A stretch of DNA of 64,000 nt from contig VWZF01003012.1 in assembly GCA_013396755.1 (NCBI GenBank), positions 154,240 to 218,239 on the forward strand. Direction: 5' to 3'. This document shows, one piece after another, positions 1-13,902 of the stretch. This DNA comes from Sclerurus mexicanus (lineage: Eukaryota; Chordata; Aves; Passeriformes; Furnariidae). The notes beneath the pieces were generated by a model, which had not been told where the DNA came from, did not search any database, and saw nothing but the letters and a program-made list of their open reading frames with translations. Both the position numbers and the translations under genes were made by a program. Numbering within the stretch: the first letter of the stretch is position 1; every line of letters begins with the position of its first letter.

Positions 1-3000
1 TTTTTGTATATATCCCTTTCCATGGGAAGTAATTTCATTAGTTTTGTGTGTGTCAGCCTATGAGACACATCTAACTGCTGACGTTTCTGGCCATCTTCCT
101 ATTGGCATTTGCTTGCTGAAGTTATTTGTCACCTGAGTGAACTCAGCATTATCTCTGGGTTGTCCTTGCTGCTCCAAAGGCATCCTGACCAGTTACCTCC
201 TCAGCATATCACTGCTGCCATGTGGCTTTGGATATCCTCTTTTGCAGTAGGGAGAAGCATTCAGAAGCATGAAATCACAAATTTCCTTCAATGTCATCCC
301 AGTTCTTGCTCCTGTGAAGACTTCTGCAAAGCTCACAGATTTGACTATCAGTGTTAGAAATCTGTTCATCTAGTTCATTTTAGGTAAGTCACTGGAAAAA
401 GTGCATCCCAAAATACATTATAGTCTGACAGTCTGCCTCTGCTTGCTCTTAAAACATGAAGGCAGAAAGGGGAGAGAGCCTACACACGGGAAGCAGGAAC
501 AGCCTCCCATGTTCTTCCCATACTATCAAAAATAGTCACACATTTGAGAACTGATCCTACTAGTCAATGTGGAAATGACGGCACTATACATAAAATTAGA
601 AATACAACAAGCAGTCAGAAGAATTTAGCAACAGATGGCCCAGTAGATGCTTAGGGATGCTTACATGCCAAGCCCACACTTAGCACGGCTAGAAGCATCT
701 CTAGAGGAGTAGTCCACCAGCAACTCTTCAGGAATGTTCAAATCAACAGCTGCACTTAGTCTTAAATCAGCTTTCTGCTCAGCTTTTGACATATTCAGAA
801 TAGTATCTGACACCCAGCAGCAACACAAAAGCCTACACGTGAAGTGTGGCAGATACACCCAAAAGACAGAAGGGAAGGTGTTCAGGAGCTAATGAACAAG
901 TTCCAGCAGAAGCACGGCAGCAAAGGAAGAGCAACATGGTGTGGCATTGCAAATCTGTAAGTTCAAAAGACAGTAAAGGCAATTGCGAGGGAAAACCAGT
1001 CAAACACTCTAAACGTACCTATTTGATTCCAACAAGGAACATAAAAAGGAAGCCCTTTCAAGGACTGTTCTGCTTTCCTTGGCAAAACAAAGGAATCCTT
1101 ACTGCCTTGCCCAGTGCCCCATCAAAAGCGAAATACCAGTTCCAAACATGTCCAGGCATTTTTGTATAGTCTTGCTGAGGCATGCCACAATTCCACAGGT
1201 CTTGAGTCTAAAAAATTATTAACTATTTTAATTTTATCAAGTCAGAAAGTGTCCCATAATCATTATTTGTTTGTCAAATTCTTCTAGTCTAAATTTAGTG
1301 TTGTTGCAAAGAAGCATTCAGGAACAGTAGCAGAAATAGCTCCTTCCTGTTCCACCAGCTTCACTATAAAGACACAGAAATTTTGTACAGGACAAAGTCT
1401 CAGGTACATTCACTACTCATACTTTACTGCTAGATTCATGAGTAGGAACAACAACATATCACACAGTCATTTTTAGAGGCAGTGTTGGCTGCTCCTATCA
1501 TTCAGAGAAACCTTTCTACTTAGTAATCCACGTCTATGGCTAGCCTGTTCCTTCTGGTCTTGCAGATTTTCTGCACTAAGTTACTTTTGATAAATTTCTT
1601 TCTGCAGAAGATTTTCTATTACTGTCTTATTATGTCTTTGACTTGCATACTTTTTTGTACCATTTTTTTTATACCATACTATTCCTTTTGTCTAGTACTG
1701 GCAATTATGAAGTTGGATTCACTGCAGAAATCTGGGAAATATAGTGGCTTTCTCAGTGCATCAGATCTACTGATCTTGCCAGAATAAAACTATGTTGGAG
1801 CTTCTTATGACATGAAGAATAGGAAAGCATGGCTCTTTGTCAGCTAAACAGGAAGCTTCAGCATTGCAACACTGAGCACCATGAAGATCTCTCAGGTTCC
1901 TCCAGGGTCATGCATCACTGGCAACTTCAGGGCAACTGCTCCTCAGTTCCACAAGTGTAGTCAGCTTCTACCAAAACCAAGATACAGCCAACATCAGCTT
2001 CTGGTTACAGACTGACAGCCACTTGCAGTAAAAGTCAGAATGAGGAGTAGAAAGAACAATAAACATACAGAGGAAAATCAGGTTTTCTAAAGAGCTGCAG
2101 GGTGGGAATTTCTAAACTAGCTGCATAATAGTAAGTGTTGATTATTTATAGTAAACATTTTTCATTTTTACTCTTCAGGAAATGAAACCATATGATACAT
2201 AAAAAGACAGGATACAACTCTGTTTTCCCAACAACTAGAGCTACGAACACAGAATTGAATAGTAATTATTGTAGAAGGATATATACTAAAGAGAAACACC
2301 AACAACTAAACTATTAGCACCACCACTGTGTGTTTCAACCTCAGTGTCAGGTACCCTTTACTAACACACAGGTCTTCACTGGACTATGGCAGCTTATGCC
2401 CATTAGAAAAAAAAAGTTAGTTTTGAACCACTGGCTTGACAGCATGACAACTGCCAAATTTGATTGTATTAGATTGTTTAAGAGTTCCCTATGCCACAAT
2501 GTCATCAGGCTATACCACTCAGAAACATGCTGCCATGATCAAGGCACAGAATTTGCAAGACATTAATTTTCTTCCCAGGTTTCCTGCATGTTTTCTATGC
2601 CTCAACCTTTCTTCACTATTTCACCAAGTTTCCCTGAAGTTCTGTGAATACCCATAGACAGAGGCATTAGAGTAGAGGAGACACCTGCAACTGCTGTCAT
2701 GAACAGAGATTGACACCTGCTTCTTGACTGTGGCAAAGGTTTACAACATGGAGAGCTGTATGCTACATCAAAATAATTTAGGGCAAGAAGAAATGCATCA
2801 GCATGAAAAGTTTCACTTTTTACAGGAAGATTCTGATCTGTCTACCATGGAACTGGTACAACACCAGTTGTCCTGTAAAGGGGCTTTAAGTTAGCTGTAA
2901 AGCTATGGTACAGAGAGGTTTTCAGAACCTCTTTACCTCTCCAATGACATGTCTGGAAATAGCATATTAGAAATATTTTTGAGAATCAGAAGGCCATGGT

Positions 3001-6000
3001 GGTCCTGCTGTCCCTCTGGTATTTGCTCCATGTCCCTTCCTTTTCTGCCAGTTGGAATGAACACATGCACAGGCCCAGAGAGTGAGAGAAATTTCATTCT
3101 TCGGGTGACTGGCATTTACAGTCACGGCTTGTTTCTCAGGAGCCCTCCCTGTCTCTGTTCTTTGTGCCTCTCTGTTACAGTAAAATTTAACCTGTGTTCT
3201 GGTCCTTTAAAGGTATTGCTCCACTTTGTCACTTGACAGCCATTAAGGGAGGAACTTTACCCAAATGCTGCTGGCTTTTCTCACTGGAAAGAACAACTGA
3301 TTTACAAGTTACCTCCATAAAAGACCTCAGAGGCTGCACAGCTAGAAGACAATAGAATACAATTAAGAAACCCACTTGAAGCTTTTGGCTATTTCATCAC
3401 CTTTCTTTGTCCTAAATTATCTGTAGCAACTACATCAAAATCTCTCCTGAAAAAAAGGAAATTGCAATATCTCTTCAAAACTTAAAAAGCTTGTCTTCAA
3501 TGAAACAATGTATACTTTGTTTATGTTCTGGCTGCTTTTATGCAAACCCAAACATTAGAGCTTCGGAAGTGACTCTGGTCCTCTCTATAACATCATTATA
3601 GACAATTTAAAACAATTTTCTCAGGTTTAATGTACTCATTTTAACATATTATACTGAAAATGCAAATACATTTTAAGTATGGTTTATGAATCTAATATTC
3701 ATTAAAACTCAAGGGAAAATAAACTTCTCCACTAAGAACAGCACAAAAGTGTTTGTTTTCCAGTTGCAAAGCTAAAAAAATCAGGAAGTGGAAGAACACA
3801 TATCAAGACACTCAATAGTCCCTCTCAGGGATCACTAAGGAAAAAAACTGAGAAATCTAGACCTTTCTGCCCTTCCCAACAGTTTCCCTACAAGGCTTCG
3901 TTTTCAGACCCCTCTTCTGTGTTCAGAGATTGTACAGTTACCGTTCATTTTTGTTTAAGAAACTGAACCACAAACTTGCACAAAGCACAATGCAAAACTT
4001 AGATGTGGCTGTCTATCTGGGAAACAGTAACAGCACAAACCATACTGCAGTCAGTCCAACATACAGCATTTCTTGCCTTAATCATTACAAACATAAGTAT
4101 CTGCTATGTTTGGTCATAAAAAATAAATTGTCGGTAATACTCAGCCCTGCAATGCCTGCAGAGCCAACATTGCTAAGAGTCTAAACTAAATTCTATTCCT
4201 TCTCGGGCATGACCAAATTATTTACTAAATTCCAGTGAGCTGAAGCAGAGGGACTGTTCGCAGAAATCTTACTTTACCAGTGTGGGAAAAAGATTCAGCT
4301 TGACTCTCTGAACATGGAGCTTGTAGACCTGGAAACTGTAACTTCTACTTATTTTCAAAAGTGGTTTCTTGAGTCCATCACTAGATTTACGTTTTAGTGG
4401 TCAAAAAACAACCATATGGTAAAACAAGTATTTGAGTTGTGTTTCAGAACATCCTTCAAAGGGAAATCTTTACCCATCTTTTTAGACAAAAATTACAAGC
4501 ACAATTAAACCAAATAAAAGCCTCTTATTCCCCTTATCATTTTTCTTTGCTTTTCACTGGAGAAAAATGTGAGCTGACTAATTCTTGAACACTAAATTAT
4601 GTAAGTTGTTATATGCTGTAAGGTACTGTAGGGTAATGGGTCACTTTTCCTATTACATAGGAATAGAACACACTGATATAAACTTTTCTGTTTTCTCTGA
4701 CTAAACAGAGTGAACAGCAGTTACATTGGTATCAGGACAGCTAGAAAGAGACAGAGATACTGCAGAGCATAATTTTGGTGATATGAAACATGCTAGCAGC
4801 AGCACACAGGGAGAATAATTTTACTGTCTTCAATGGATGATCAAGATGCCCTCACATCTGTAAAATGTTATCGCAGATATTCTGCAGCAGTTATTTCACA
4901 AGAATATTGGTCACTTCAGAAACTCTTCTTGTTTTAAAATCTAGTTAGATACAGAAAAGCTCTTTACAGAGAACATAGTGAAAAAAAAGGTATGTGTAAT
5001 CCAGAATTTGCATCACCCATTTTAAAATCTAGCTAGAATAATAATTTTTTTTTGTGCATAAAAACTACTACTAAAGATTCAAGAATATCTTGGCAGTCAG
5101 CAGGATCCCAGGCACGCACTGAGAAAAATACTCTGGCAGTTGGGTTTTGCTGTTATTCATCAGATTATTCCCAAAACACACAAAAAAGAACTCAAAATAA
5201 ATGAAAAACCCCGACCAAAACAGAAAAAAAAGTCACCTAAACACCAAAATCCAACCTACCATCCAACAAATCTGCTAGGATATGTAAATGCATGTACATG
5301 CATGTGCACGTATGTAACATACTGGATTGCTTGTGTTTGTGGTAGCAGCTTGGCATTACTAAACTTGTAAAGAGAAGAAGAAATGCCAACACAAGAATAG
5401 GCATGCTGATCTACAGAACAGCAGGCAAAAAAAGCTTTCAGGGCCTTTTGTTCTCCATGAAAGAATATCAAATGCATATTTTCTCTTTTTAACATTAGAT
5501 CTAAGCTTCACAAATGAAATGACTCTTGGGTTTGTAATGCAAAGAAAGGAAGATTTGAGGGGGGGAAAGGAAAAAGATACAATGTGTGTAGTTCAGAGAT
5601 GAAAGAAACCAGACTTGCATATGAGAGAACTGGGTCTACTTAATTATTGCTCTTAAAAACTATTTTAAAACCTCTCAAAGATTTCTAAGCCCATTATGCT
5701 ATGTGGCTACTTACTTTTTTGTAAGCTAACCATGAAAACAGTGTAAATCACCCTGATTGTGACATCACCTCTAAATTTCCATCATTCTGGCGTAATCCCC
5801 AATTAACATCTATTCATAAACCCTGTTGAAGTCTTCTCATCCATTTCATCAAAATTTGATTAATTTTTCTCTAACCACCATGTGGTCCTATATGTCTCAA
5901 ACAATCTTTCTGTTCTTTCTTTATTTAAGGTCCCAGGCTCTGAAGCCACTGATGGACCACCATACAGCTCTCCGAATAACCTGCCTAACATCTTCCAGCT

Positions 6001-9000
6001 GTAAGAGGATAGCAATGTTCACCTTTTGAATGAGTCACAGGCCTGAACTGCAAGGAAACTGAACTCAGCACCAGTGGCAGAACTTGGAAGGTTTCAGCAG
6101 AGGCAAGACTTAATCCTGTGCTTAAAGCAGTCTGAGGCCAGAGTAAGAGAATACTACAAATTTCCAGAGCATTTACCTGCACTCAGTGGTCATGACACAG
6201 TGCTCATGGGAAATGTTTTTTAGTAAATACAGTACTTTCAAAGGTCACAATTTCTTTTAACAAAGTGAAACTACAAAGCTCTGTGCTGCACCACAACCAT
6301 CTCAGAGAGATGAATGTAAACTTGAAGGGAATGCAGACTGTGAAAAGCAACAGTATTTCTTCCTATGTGCTGCAATGAGATGAGCTGTGCATCTCTGCTC
6401 CAGAGGTGAAAAGCTCTAGCTGGCTAAGCAGTAGAGCATGACATGCTGCCCCACGTCAGCAAAGGAGGGCTGCACTGGTCAAACTTAAGAGACAAATCAC
6501 AATTTGGTCCCAATTAATTTCTCAGTCTCTGGAGATAAGGTAGCCAGGTACCAACTTGAAACTATCTTGTGCAGGTTAGAATACATAAACCGTAATGCAA
6601 TCTTGCCAAAGATACGGCAAAATTAAAACATTCTGATTTGAGAGCACCCCAGTACCAGAATATACAAACTGTGAACTAGGCAGTTCTTTATGATTTCTTT
6701 ATGATACACCATCAAGCACAGCACAAAGAGTAGTTACGTTCACACTGAAAAAGTCGTACCACAAGCAAGAGAAACACAATTATGAAGACCCTGTGCCTGC
6801 TAAAGACAGCATATTATAAACCCACACGATTTTCTGAGCCTGAATGAGCTGAAGTTACAATTGCAAGATGAGAGATAACGTAGCTTAAACCTATTTAAAA
6901 AAATTCCATGTGAGCCTCACCCCTTCTGATGTCAGGTCACTCTCAGAGCATTACAGTTAACAAATCACTCAGTGTCACACATTTATTCAAGGGAGAAAAC
7001 ACAAAGAGAGATGGTATCTTTCCCTGGCTACAGTAAAACTACAGTTCTCTTGAGGACACACCCAAGTAGCTAAAAAATCCCTCTAAAATCATTTGAAAAA
7101 CTAAAAAAAATCCCACTGGGTTCAGAGAGTCATCACTTCCCTGAACCTGCATCAGAGTGCAGTTCACAGCTTCAGCTTTTCTGCCCAACCTCAACTCTTC
7201 TATTCTCCTCACTCTGTGGCAGGATATAAAACCAGAATCACAGAAGTCAGCATTTTAAAGTAATCAGATAAGCTACTTTGAAGATGAAGGCAAAAAAATC
7301 ATTGCAAGTGATTATGTATTAAAGTCTGTGGCTTAATATGTACCTTATAAATTCAGGATCTTTGAGAATACCTGAATAATAGCTATAATACAAATAAATG
7401 GGAACTCTGGTATCATACATGTCTCATGCATAAGTAAGTGTCAAGGCAGTAACTGCAGAGCCAAAAGTTTGAGGAACAGTCTGAAAAAGGAAAACTTTCA
7501 GCATTGTGAAATGTTCATGCCAGGAATTGAATATGTAAGTGCAGGCAGATATTTTTAAAACAGTCATTTAAAAAAGCGTATTTTGTGACTTGCATGTTGG
7601 TCTTAAGAATTATTTCCAACAGAATATCTGAGATCCATTCCAAAAAAGTTACAATAAAAATAGAGTAAGATGGCAGCAGAGGAAGCTTCCAATCTCAATA
7701 CTCCCTTTCATATCACAAACAGTTAAAGCTAAAAGGCGGAACACTTAGCTTCAGGGCAGTGACTGACTTCTCTATTCACTAACACAAAGCATACTTCCAT
7801 ATAGCATCAGTGAAAGTGCACATCTCCCACACTATGTCCCAAATACCTCTGCCTCTAGCTGCTGGCAAGTAGAAATGCCCCTAAACCTTCATGCTTGCCC
7901 ATCTCCCCTGCTATGACATAAAAAGCAGAACAGGGGAAAAACAGTTGAACTACCATGCATTAATATACACCAAATATTCCAGGGCTTTGTTGCTTCATTT
8001 TCCATTAAAAATTTACAAAAATTGCATTGGATTTGGTAACTTCAGAAATGCTTCAGCATAGCCTATAAGGGTAATTGCAAAAAAACTCAAGAAAACAAAC
8101 AGAAAACCCTATCAACTTAAGCTAGGCAGTATCAACTGGTTCTCGTGGCAGCTCCCTTTCTAAGTGACTCATAATGGGGTTTTGCTCTTGAGGTTGTCTT
8201 CTCACTGAAAAATCTGAAGATTTAAGAGAACCAAGCACTTCAAGGGCTCTAACACTGGTATCCAGATCAACAAATAGCACAATCTACTTTCTCTCCATGT
8301 TTAAGTGGAAAGCCTGAGCTCTGTAGAACCTGCAGATATTAAAAGCATATTACATCCTTCTTCAAATATGTTGATAACGGCAAGACACATTCTCACCAAC
8401 AGAAAGCTGTTGTAATTCTTGTTTTCAACCTCCCCCAAAGAGCTATTTTCCATATCATCAACTAGTATTATATCCAGTAAATAGCATCAACACAGCTAAT
8501 GAAGAGTTAAAAATTTCACAGCCATAATAAAAATCATAAAATATTCAGGTATTTATGCATAACATAAAATGCTACCTTTCTTGGTTTTGTGTAGACACTT
8601 TAATACTTAACACCACAATGGATATTTAAGGCATGTGGGAGCTAATTTAAAGCTCCCTCAAGCTACTTCTAAACAACAGCACTGAACAGGAAAGAAAAGG
8701 AATTTGAAACATTTGAACTGGCAGCTCAATATTTAACTCAACAGGAAACTAAAATGTTGTCTCTAAAGTTGTCACCTTTTGCATGACTCTTTCATAGGCT
8801 TACTGAATGCAGTATGCTAATTAATTGCAATGAAAAAGAGAGCCTGAGTTTTAGATATTTTAAGCCTGAAACCGCACTCGCGCAGCACTGCTGTACTGAA
8901 CAGTGAGCCTACACCAGTATTTTTTCAGTAGCAAAGACACGACTTCCTATGCGTGCCTACTGAGGGTGATTTATTCTGCAGTGGTCTGGCATACTGAACA

Positions 9001-11139
9001 CTTCACTGTCTTTATTGTGTTCAAGTGCTTCAGAGTTGCACAAATTGCAAAGTTAGATGTATCATTACCTGCATCTATGACTCCTTCTCCAGAAAGAAAG
9101 CTAGGGCTGACAGTACCCATCAGTGGTTAATTTCCTTAAGTAACCAGGGTCAAGATCATTTATGTCTTCTGTAGCAGTCAGCGTTCAGTTCACTTGATAA
9201 ATACAGTAGTATGTGCAGGGTTTTTTCAGCCTCTATTTTAAGATGGACCTCCCTACTTTATCTCTTGATCCTGTTTCATACATCAAAAGAGATGCTGAGC
9301 AAACTTCACTTTCCAAACCACTTTGAGCCCCTTGACAAAAGATAAAATGGAAATCATCTAAACAAAAGACCAGCAATAAAACAGCAATTAATTAACTAGA
9401 GAAGGAAGCTTGAAGCCAGAAGGAAGAAATCAGTTTATTCTTTTGTAGCAGAGCAGTAATTTTACTGCAAGAAAACCAAAAAGCTCAGCTATACTGAGCT
9501 TTGATGCAAACCAAGTGGGAGTGAACCAGATCATGACCAAAGGCTTCTCAGATCAAAAATTAACTTCACAAGTTAAAAATGAAGAGAATGGGGAAAAAGG
9601 TATAGGAAAATAATAGATTCCTGGTGTATGCAACAAGCTCAGCCTAAGAAAGAAACCACATTCAACTCTGAAAACCTGTAAGATAAAGGGCTTTCTAAAC
9701 TTCTCTTATCAAGCAATGCATCTGGTAGTGGGGATTTGGCAGTTTCATGAAATAAGCAGTGGATGAGATGATAGCAAGGAGAAAGCATGGGAAGAGTGAT
9801 GTTGCACTGGGAAATGCAAAATCAGCTTAGAGAACCTTTTAAGAGTATCAGTAGGTGGTGTAAGAAACCTGGTGCAATCACAGAAAGTGCTACTCTTCTC
9901 AAGATAAGAGTTTGGATTGTAAGAGATTGAATTCAGGCTAATTCAACAACCAAGAAAATCTGAACATAGATATTAAGACATTAATAACACCTTCTTGGTA
10001 TCATGAAAACAGATATTAAAGCAATTCGTTGTTTGAAGTCTTCACTATGGTAAAATACATTATTAATCAAAAAAAAAGTAGAAGTTCATACAACAACACC
10101 TTCCCTTGGCTTTTGCTTGGATTCTACCATGGTAAAAACCTTGGGCTATTAAAAAACAAGATCTAAGCCACTATCAGGAACATGCGTCCTTCAACTGCAT
10201 CCCTAGTTTTGTTTCTCTGAATACTTGTTTTCTTCATTTATCACCCTATTTCAGAAAAGCTTAGAGACTCAGTTTCAAACATGCACCTTCCATGGTCAAG
10301 AGTACTGCAGTTTTGGATACATCAAGTGGAAACATTAGCCAACAATTAAAGTAACATTTTAGGAAAGAGAGTAGAACACTGCTTTCTAACACATCCATGT
10401 TTTATTTCACAGCAGCGGGGTGCATCCATTTAACAACCACAGAATACAAAAAGCTTTGCCATGATACATATCACTAAAAGATGACAGTAATACTTGAATA
10501 CTGTCTTTGAATTAAGGAATCTCAAAGTGCACTACTATATAATTGCAATATTGTTACTGTTCTGCTCTGGGGTATGCTGTTAGAGAAGTAATGGCCATGA
10601 AAGTTGGTAAGTCATGTTCTTATTGTTCTTCTATAAAACTGACTGAAGTGACTCATGCATGTACACAGTTTTCACTTAAAGTGCAGTTTTGCTGAAAAGA
10701 ATAGAGATGCTGTACTTGGAGATTTCTAATATATATCCTACTACATTATAGTATACTATACTTCTGCCAGAAGAAAGCAGACACAGTTCTTACAGCCTTG
10801 ATTTCAAGAGAGGAAGAAACTCCTTAGCTTGGATGCTATAAATATCACAGAAACATGAATCTACTAAAAGTTTCATTTTTTTTCTCCCTCCAGTGAAGGG
10901 GCTTAACATTTATGTCAGTATCCATGACATTAAAGGTGTTTCAGCTAGCAGTAGCTGCCAAAGAAAATGAGAAAGAAGTTCATCTTTCAGAGAATGCCAC
11001 CAGGCAGAAGCAGGGGACCTAGGAGATGGGGCACAATGGAAGCAGGCTACCATTTGTGGTGTCAGGCAAGTCCTCTTCCAGATGCCTTTATACAGCAGGC
11101 ATGAGGCTCTGGAACTGGACAAGATTTTCCTACTTTCTC

Positions 11140-11424
11140 TGGTGCTGATCCTCGTTTCTCTGGTGACCAGTGAGAAGACCTCAAGAACAGCATGAAGTTG
11201 TGCTAGCAGTTGCATGGGCTGGATATTAGGAAGAGGTTTTTCACCCAGAAAAACTGGAACAGGCTTCCCACAGAAGTGATCACAGCACCAAGCCTGAGCG
11301 GGTTCAAGAAGCATTGGGACAATACTCTCATGCACATGGCATGACTCTTGGGGCTGTCCTGTGCAGGGGTAAGAGTTGGACTCGATGATCCTTATGAGTC
11401 ACTTCCAACTCAGGATATTCTACA
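11140..11424 (+). mobile_element. CR1 LINE, 3' end, plus orientation
   Basis: The stretch shows the order typical of avian CR1 3' UTRs: a TGGTGACCAGTGA block, GGATATTAGGAAGAGG, a cluster around AACAGGCTTCCCACAGAAGT, GGTTCAAGAAGCATTGG, and the end block TTGGACTCGATGATCC with TTCCAACTCAGGATATTCTA. It ends without clear octamer copies. It is 5'-truncated, as usual for LINE insertions, and diverged from the copies at 41.2 and 52.6 kb, with which it shares a subfamily-like tail. Confidence 0.9.
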
Positions 11425-12011
11425 AGAAGTTTAAAAAAACAGAAGAAACATTTTGAACATTGATCAGAACAAGTAGCAAATTAAGTTAACTTCCTGCTTT
11501 TAAGGTCTCATTTGAGAGGCTGGTGATTGTTGGACTTGTTGCAACACTGTATTAGTCCTTCCACAGAAGTAGTACACGTAATATGTAATGGCTGAAAATG
11601 AAAGTAATGGCTGGGACACTGTTAGGCAGGCCCTGAAGAAATTGAGATGCAAGAGTTAAAATGAAAGAAGGCACATGAGAAGGATGAAACTGGGCAGATG
11701 AGGCATTTGTTCCGAGAAACTGGACTCAACTGACAGGTTGAGTGCACAGCAGTGGAATGACACAGAAATTTTATGCAAGTTTGCATGTTTCACTTAGCTT
11801 GTGATACAACAGGGCAACAAGTAACAATATTTTGGGGATAAAAACTAGCATGTTTTTCAACATGTAAGTTTCCCAAACATGCAATCACACAACACCTGCA
11901 GAGACAGGGGAAAAGCTGCTTCCTTACCACTTGGCTCATTTATCAGTTTGTCTCATGCTTACAGTACATGCTTTGCTATATGTCAGAGAAGGAAAACATT
12001 CCTGTACTTAC

Positions 12012-12074
12012 TCACAGGTACATCTGTCTGATTAAACACCCCTCTCAGTGCAACAGTGTGTGGCAGAACAATGG
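12012..12074 (-). other. Exon-like segment inside a CDC42SE2 intron
   Basis: A 63-base open segment on the minus strand lies between a T/G-rich tract ending TTGTACAG (acceptor at 12075-12077) and the donor GTAAGTACAG at 12011-12002. One frame reads IVLPHTVALRGVFNQTDVPV. It sits downstream of the first CDC42SE2 coding exon; spliced to it in phase 0 it would read a different frame and stop after nine codons. It could be a cassette exon, part of a nested RNA, or chance. I recognise no protein family. Confidence 0.2.
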
Positions 12075-13835
12075 CTGTACAACACAACACAACAAAATGA
12101 GATGAGTAACTCAGGAAAGGACAATTAAGCGCCTTTTGTCAAGCACGCCAAAGATGGCATACATCTCTTTTCTTCTGAGATGCAACCTGATGAATTTTGG
12201 TACTTCATAACAAGTAAGTCTCCTATAACATTTGTAAGGCAGATTTCAGAAACTAGGTCAGTGCTCAGCAACATGCTATTTGCATCTTAAACACAATGAT
12301 GGTTTTAATTATCAAGGAAAGGCACACCACTGTATCAGCAGAAACAAAAAAATGGGTTGCTTCCCTTTCCTCCACTTTTGAAGTAAATTCTCCACCTGCT
12401 CTGTGAGTCATGACCCACAGATCTCCACATGCTATATTAACGTGTGTGTATTTCTTGGGCAGTAACTTAAATGTATCACAAAACTTGAGCTTGTAAGGAC
12501 TGGGCCTCAGGATTCTCAAAACCAACAGAATATTCAATTTTTCTATCTGAAATATTTTAAATTGTCATATCTTATTCAAAAATATGTTCAAAAACCAGGG
12601 CAAATAACTTTGGCTATGTATGGATGCAGCTAGCATTTTAAAGGGTTGCATGGTATTCAAGTAACAGGAGAGGATTGCAGCTTCCTGTATTTGTATCTCA
12701 GAGTTCATCTCCCACAGCTCTGCTTAACTAAGACTGAGATAAGGTTGCACTCATTAGTTCAAAACGTTAATGGTCACATATTAATATTTGCATGCCATTC
12801 AAGGTTCAGTCTGGTATTCAGGCTTTGTGCAATGACAACACCTAATGTGAGATTTTACTTTTTTTTAATCCTTTAGCTTCCCTAAAGCCAAATATTATCA
12901 TCTGAGCATACTAATGTGAGTTTTCTCTACTCACTCTGGGTTTCTCCTGGTCACTGTAATACCAGCATATGCTTTAGTAGTATCTGTGTCTTTTTTCCAT
13001 GTATTTGTAAGATCACTGTAATTTATATATATTTATTTAACTTGATCTGGATACCATACTATACAATGATTTTTCTCACAGTGCTAACCATATTCCTGGT
13101 TAATTCCACCTTCGTGTAGGCCAACTTTTTCCCAACAGCACTGGATTCAGAAACACACTCTAAAGGCACTTAGAGTATATGAAACCCAAGAATGCTTCCA
13201 TACTTTCCATACTTTGTTTTCCTTACACATGCTTTGAAATGTTCTTCTATCCAACTGTTTGCTATGTACTTTTTGATACCATAGTAGTTTATAGGGTTTT
13301 TTAATAGAATTTTATTACAATATGAGTGCATCCCTTCACTCTTTTAAAGTCTTACTCTAAAAATTAACACAATGATTAAAGCTGAAATCCTTGATTAAGT
13401 TAAGTCAGTGGAGGATTGGATTTAACTTTGAACTCTTTAACAGAATCATTTCCTTCTACCATCACTGTCTAGCCACACCTGTGGGCAGGCCTTAAGCCAT
13501 ACAGAAGTCAGGACATTTACAAATTTCCACTAAAAAGCTCTTTACTACAGAATGACAGTTTATATCCTCCTCACCCTTCCCTTTCCCTTCTCTTCAATTC
13601 AAACAAATATAGGCTATTTCAAGGACTTTGCGTAGATTTGATCTTAAGGACAGGAAAATATCCGTACAACAGCAGTTTAGAACAGACTTTTTTTGTCCCC
13701 AACAAGGCAGGATGTTAATTAATTCTCACCAAGCTTAGCTTAACAGCACTAACTTAAAAAGCCATAAGAAAACCAGAAGATGGGAACAATGTAGGTAATT
13801 ATATAAAAACAAAGCAGTGTCAACATCATACTTAC

Positions 13836-13889
13836 AGGCTGAGGCTGTTCTGCAATACAGCAGTTGAAACACAACCAGAACTCACTCAT
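13836..13889 (-). CDS. CDC42SE2: CDC42SE2 first coding exon (coding part, residues 1-18)
   Basis: Reading the minus strand, an ATG at 13889 opens 18 codons, MSEFWLCFNCCIAEQPQP, which I recognise as the N-terminus of CDC42 small effector 2. The exon is 13836-13899: 10 bases of 5' UTR, then the coding part. It follows a pyrimidine-rich tract ending in CAG (13900-13902) and ends at a consensus donor, GTAAGTATG, in phase 0. CDC42SE proteins are about 80-residue adaptors that bind GTP-loaded CDC42 through a CRIB motif and act at the plasma membrane and actin cortex. The cysteines at positions 7, 10 and 11 are visible; family knowledge says the CC pair is lipid-modified for membrane attachment. The CRIB part lies in the following exon, which I do not find between here and position 1, so it should be outside the window. 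Identification is from the exact peptide plus correct splice sites. Confidence 0.95.
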
Positions 13890-13902
13890 TGTTTACAGTC
13901 TG
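13890..13902 (-). other. CDC42SE2: CDC42SE2 exon: last 10 bases of 5' UTR and splice acceptor
   Basis: Ten untranslated bases (13890-13899) precede the ATG, and the acceptor CAG is at 13900-13902 behind a tract rich in C and T (about 13903-13930). The exon therefore starts inside the 5' UTR, which means at least one non-coding exon lies upstream at higher coordinates, consistent with the CpG island near 60.2 kb. Confidence 0.85.

Larger units (their letters stand above)
1..13835 (-). other. CDC42SE2: CDC42SE2 intron after the first coding exon (partial)
   Basis: This stretch begins with the donor at 13831-13835 and continues past the left edge. I see no exon encoding the CRIB region, so the intron is longer than 13.8 kb. 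It is AT-rich with no long reading frames; apart from one CR1 3' fragment (11140-11424) and one exon-like segment (12012-12074) I see only unique-looking intronic DNA. Confidence 0.8.

Noticed and set aside
661..858. Minus-strand frame ending in a stop with an acceptor-like GTGTCAG, looks like a last exon
   Set aside because: The peptide is not CDC42SE2 and no donor partner or family was found; treated as chance.
2938..3060. Minus-strand segment with CTGGCAG acceptor and GAG/GTAAAG donor
   Set aside because: The pyrimidine tract is weak and the peptide is unrecognised; a few such segments are expected by chance in this much intron.
10910..11335. 141-codon frame on the minus strand
   Set aside because: Its first-read half (above about 11140) is antisense to the CR1 3' end and the remainder shows no domain.
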